NCBI GenBank assembly: GCA_041748075.1
Contig: JBGTDX010000126.1
Span: forward strand, 1 to 64,000
Origin: JBGSYJ01 sp041748075
GTDB lineage: Bacteria; Acidobacteriota; Thermoanaerobaculia; Gp7-AA8
DNA length: 64,000 nucleotides
Direction: 5' to 3'
Under the pieces are notes generated by a model, which worked only from the letters and a program-made list of their open reading frames with translations, did no database searches and was not told the DNA's origin. A program made the position numbers and the translations under genes. This document shows, piece by piece, positions 61,199 through 64,000 of the stretch. How positions within the stretch are numbered: position 1 is the stretch's first letter; each line of letters begins with the position of its first letter.

Positions 61199-62083
61199 AT
61201 GCGCCTCCGCACCCGACCTGTTCGCGATTCGAACCTCCTCGGCGAGCGCCTCGATGCGCTGGCCGCGAAGATCGACATCGGGATGATCGCCCCCGATCCG
61301 CTGCAACTTGTGCATCGCTACGACCAACCGCGGGATCAGGAGATTGCAGGACTGCTCGCGGCCGCGTTCGCGTACGGCCGGGCGGACATCGTCGTTCGCA
61401 ACGTCGGGAACGTGCTCGACAGAATGGGATCGTCTCCGGATGAGTATCTTCGAGCGTTCGAGGCTCGGGACGCGGGAAGACGGTTCCGCGACTTTGCGCA
61501 TCGCTTTCACAAGGCGCCTGACCTCGTCGCGTTGCTCGTGAGAATCTCCTGGGCGGTCAGGACGCATGGATCGCTCGGAGAATTGTTCCGTATGAACTAT
61601 CGCGGGACAGACGAAGACATCGGACACTCTCTGCAACGCTTCGTAGCCGCACTCATCGATGCGGGAGGCTTGTTACCAAAGCTGACGCCAGCTCGCCGTG
61701 CCGCTCTTTCCTACCTGCTCACTTCACCCGCAGATGGCAGTGCCTGCAAGCGGATGAACCTCTACCTGCGCTGGATGGTTCGCAGAGAATCTCCCGACCT
61801 CGGGCTCTGGACGTTCGTCGATCCGGCAAAACTCGTCATGCCCGTCGACACGCACATTCACCGCATCTCGACGTTTCTCGGGCTGAACGACCGAAAGAGC
61901 GCCGATTGGAAATCCGCACGCGCGATTACCGCGAAGCTCGCGGTGTTCAACCCCGCCGATCCCGTGCGTTACGACTTCGCGTTGTGCCGGCTCGGAATTC
62001 TCGATCTCTGCAGCCGGAAACGGCGGAAGGAAAATTGCGAGGTCTGCCTGCTGCGTGATGTCTGCAGATTTCCGGTGGTATAG
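61199..62083 (+). CDS. TIGR02757 family protein
   Basis: 294 residues. DQEIAGLLAAAFAYGRADIV, KRMNLYLRWMVRR, VMPVDTHIHRISTFLGL and the C-terminal cysteines (LDLCSRKRRKENCEVCLLRD then VC) match the conserved uncharacterised family TIGR02757. The cysteine cluster and helix-hairpin-helix-like segments recall Fe-S DNA glycosylases of the HhH-GPD superfamily. Confidence 0.8.
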   Translation: MRLRTRPVRDSNLLGERLDALAAKIDIGMIAPDPLQLVHRYDQPRDQEIAGLLAAAFAYGRADIVVRNVGNVLDRMGSSPDEYLRAFEARDAGRRFRDFAHRFHKAPDLVALLVRISWAVRTHGSLGELFRMNYRGTDEDIGHSLQRFVAALIDAGGLLPKLTPARRAALSYLLTSPADGSACKRMNLYLRWMVRRESPDLGLWTFVDPAKLVMPVDTHIHRISTFLGLNDRKSADWKSARAITAKLAVFNPADPVRYDFALCRLGILDLCSRKRRKENCEVCLLRDVCRFPVV

Positions 62084-62100
62084 AACAGCCGTAGTTTCCC

Positions 62101-63405
62101 TTACTCGTATCGCAGCGCTTCGATCGGATCGAGTTTCGCGGCCTTCCACGCGGGATAGATTCCGAAGAAGAGGCCGATCGAGATCGACACGAGCAGTCCG
62201 ACGACAACCGACCAGATCGGGGTGCTCGTTGCGAGAGGACTCGCTTTGCCGACCACCGCTGCAATCGCATAGCCGAGGAGCACGCCGAGGATCCCGCCCA
62301 GGGCGGACAGAGTCATAGCCTCGGTGAGGAACTGCACGACGATGTCGCGCTTGACTGCTCCGAGTGCCTTTCGGATTCCGATCTCGCGCGTTCGCTCGGT
62401 CACCGAGACGAGCATGATGTTCATCACGCCGACGCCCCCGACCAGAAGCGCGATCGAAGAGATGAAGATCATCGCGAGCGTGATTCCGCCTGTGATCTTC
62501 TTGAAGTTTCCGATCAGCTTGTCGGGCGTCATGATGCCGAAGTCGTTCGGCTTGTTGAACGGAACTCTCCGTCGCGCCCTCAGGACCGCAGTTCCTTCCT
62601 CCGTGATCCGGTCGACCCACTCAGGCCTGCGCGGGACCGTGGCGATGTTCACACCCCGCTCACGCTTGATCCATGGAAAGTGGGAGTCGAATGTGTTCAG
62701 TGGAAGGTAGACGTGCGAATCGGTTGACTCGAAGAAGGTCGAGCCCTGCTGCTCCATCACTCCGATGACTGTGTAACGTCTGCCGCCGATATTGACCCGC
62801 TTGCCGAGGGGATCGGTGTGTGGAAAGAGTGCATCCGCGACCGCGTAGCCGATCACCGTGACTGCCGCACCGTGTCGATGGTCGGTGTCGTTGATGAAGC
62901 GGCCCTCGCTGACGGCCTTGTTGTTTGCTGCAGGATAATCGCCGGTGACACCGACGAGCGTATCCGGTGTAGCGACGTTGCCTTCGTACTTCACGTCGGG
63001 AGACCCGCCCGAGCCTCCTCCGCCCGCGAACCAGTAGCGCTCCGGCGACACGGCAAGCATCGCCGGGACGAGCTCCTTGAGTGCCATCGCGTCTTCGTAC
63101 GTCAGTTCCTTTCGCAGACGTTGTTCTTCGTCGCGATTCCCGCCGGGCCCGAATCGCGGCTCGAACTTCTGGAACTGCACGAGGGTCGATCCGAACGCCT
63201 GAAAGTTTGCGATCACATTGTTGTTGAATCCCTCGATGATCGACACCATCGCGATGACCGTCGTGACGCCGATGATGATGCCGAGAACGGTGAGCGCGGA
63301 GCGTAGCTTGTGGCCGAACACAGCGCCCGTCGCAAAACGAACGTTCTCCCGGAGCCCCCGCGCCCATGCCATCAGAAACTTTCTCGCTCCCGCGTGCTCA
63401 TTCAT
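62101..63405 (-). CDS. MacB-type ABC transporter permease
   Basis: 434 residues. N-terminal helix (LTVLGIIIGVTTVIAMVSII), periplasmic MacB-PCD domain, and C-terminal FtsX domain (AMIFISSIALLVGGVGVMNI, LVSVTERTREIGIRKALGAV, ALGGILGVLLGYAIAAVVGK) ending PIEALRYE. The ATP-binding subunit is not in the window. It overlaps the upstream permease by eight bases. Confidence 0.88.
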   Translation of the reverse strand: MNEHAGARKFLMAWARGLRENVRFATGAVFGHKLRSALTVLGIIIGVTTVIAMVSIIEGFNNNVIANFQAFGSTLVQFQKFEPRFGPGGNRDEEQRLRKELTYEDAMALKELVPAMLAVSPERYWFAGGGGSGGSPDVKYEGNVATPDTLVGVTGDYPAANNKAVSEGRFINDTDHRHGAAVTVIGYAVADALFPHTDPLGKRVNIGGRRYTVIGVMEQQGSTFFESTDSHVYLPLNTFDSHFPWIKRERGVNIATVPRRPEWVDRITEEGTAVLRARRRVPFNKPNDFGIMTPDKLIGNFKKITGGITLAMIFISSIALLVGGVGVMNIMLVSVTERTREIGIRKALGAVKRDIVVQFLTEAMTLSALGGILGVLLGYAIAAVVGKASPLATSTPIWSVVVGLLVSISIGLFFGIYPAWKAAKLDPIEALRYE

Positions 63406-64000
63406 AACGGAGAGCCTCGATCGGCGGAAGCTTCGCGGCCTTCCGGGCGGGAAAAAACCCTGCTCCCACTCCGGTGACGATCGCGATTCCGAGCGCTGCC
63501 ACGATCAGGCTGGGGCGGATCTGGGTGGGAAGCGGAAAGGCTGTCGAGATTCCCTTGCTGATCATCACTCCGAGCAGCACGCCGATTACTCCGCCGATCA
63601 GCGCGAGCATGATCGCCTCGGTCAGGAACTGCATCTGAATGTCCCGCTGTCGCGCGCCGAGAGCTCGACGGATGCCGATCTCCCGCGTCCGCTCGATCAC
63701 CGACACGAGCATGATGTTCGTGATCACGATTCCTCCGACGACGAGTGATATGCCGGAGATGAAGACCATCAAAGCGAATGCACCCGCGGAGATGTTGCGC
63801 CAGACTTTCTGAAGCGCCTCCGCGGTCACCATCGAGAATGGATCGTCGGCGCGGAATGGAGTGTGCCGGCGGTTACGCAGAATCACGCGCACTTCGTCCT
63901 GGCTCGCGGAGAGTCCCGCCATTCCTCCGGAGGGACGAATGAAAACATCGAGAGACCGGCGAGCACCGAACGCCTTCCGAAACGTTGACAGTGGCATGTA
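63398..64000 (-). CDS. MacB-type ABC transporter permease, C-terminal part
   Basis: 200 codons to the right edge; the start is beyond the window. MPLSTFRKAFGARRSLDVFI belongs to the periplasmic domain; ALMVFISGISLVVGGIVITN, SVIERTREIGIRRALGARQR and PPIEALRYE are the FtsX-like end. A close paralogue of the following permease; the pair probably forms a heterodimeric exporter. Confidence 0.87.
   Translation of the reverse strand, partial: YMPLSTFRKAFGARRSLDVFIRPSGGMAGLSASQDEVRVILRNRRHTPFRADDPFSMVTAEALQKVWRNISAGAFALMVFISGISLVVGGIVITNIMLVSVIERTREIGIRRALGARQRDIQMQFLTEAIMLALIGGVIGVLLGVMISKGISTAFPLPTQIRPSLIVAALGIAIVTGVGAGFFPARKAAKLPPIEALRYE

Noticed and set aside
1..64000. tRNA, rRNA, CRISPR arrays, transposase genes, prophage
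   Set aside because: None recognised on reading both strands; no cloverleaf-like D/T-loop patterns, spacer arrays or DDE/tyrosine recombinase motifs were found.

Overview
The window is dense, GC-rich bacterial DNA carrying mostly housekeeping and envelope genes on both strands. Gene content suggests a Gram-negative bacterium. There are outer-envelope enzymes (RlpA, SLT transglycosylase, PrcB-type lipoprotein), paired M16 peptidases, a VWA protein of the kind common in Acidobacteriota, a giant secreted carboxypeptidase-regulatory-domain protein, MacB/FtsX-type permeases and DUF547. Several copies of the inverted repeat that is often mistranslated as 'VILSEAKDP' are present. Acidobacteriota or a close relative is my best inference, not a proven assignment.

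Layout. 1-5.6 kb (minus): GlgE-pathway operon glgE, treS-maltokinase fusion, glgB (cut by the window edge). 5.9-9.5 kb: pxpA, then panB-panC-panD on the minus strand with 4-base overlaps, and a deoxynucleoside kinase. The panD gene has lost its middle, including the self-cleavage serine. 9.8-12.6 kb: catalytic/non-catalytic M16 peptidase pair. 12.8-15.9 kb: DUF4149 membrane protein and two divergent gamma-family PLP enzymes (cystathionine synthase/lyase). 16.2-23.3 kb: lysine/DAP cluster asd-lysC-dapB-dapA-dapD plus an aminotransferase. 23.4-28.3 kb: GT2, DUF547, radical SAM, nucleoside hydrolase, a zinc ribbon and a NifU-like/pentapeptide fusion. 28.4-31.9 kb: a cluster of three signal-less proteins (beta-lactamase fold, M15 peptidase, glutamate-cysteine-ligase-like). 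31.9-34.8 kb: split LigD (polymerase and ligase as separate genes) with a conserved unknown partner. A 20-codon remnant resembling an SMR transporter lies between the two LigD parts.

35-41 kb: VWA protein, M15 peptidase with an EF-hand-like insert, Zn-ribbon membrane protein, a Doc-like gene overlapping a histone-H1-like basic gene, and modBC without modA. 41.4-47.2 kb: single-domain response regulator, Nei glycosylase and full-length Lhr helicase. 47.3-50.7 kb: class II cyclic-nucleotide phosphodiesterase, WaaE-like GT2, SLT transglycosylase and RlpA. 50.8-55.4 kb (minus): gap-pgk-CYTH-nucleotidyltransferase-histidine kinase. 55.5-64 kb: mtnA, the 1311-residue modular protein, PrcB lipoprotein, TIGR02757 protein and two ABC permeases.

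Non-coding structure is rich. It includes five copies of a roughly 85-bp inverted repeat, a second composite repeat, heptad microsatellites at gene ends that supply stop codons and C-terminal tails, and a TCCG-loop hairpin family whose stems covary. No rRNA, tRNA, CRISPR array or transposase was recognised. The most notable observations are two in-frame 'middle-excised' genes (panD and an SMR-like gene), the Doc/H1-like dual-frame locus with a Doc motif lacking its histidine, the NifU-pentapeptide fusion with a missing cluster ligand, and the cytosolic peptide-ligase/peptidase cluster.
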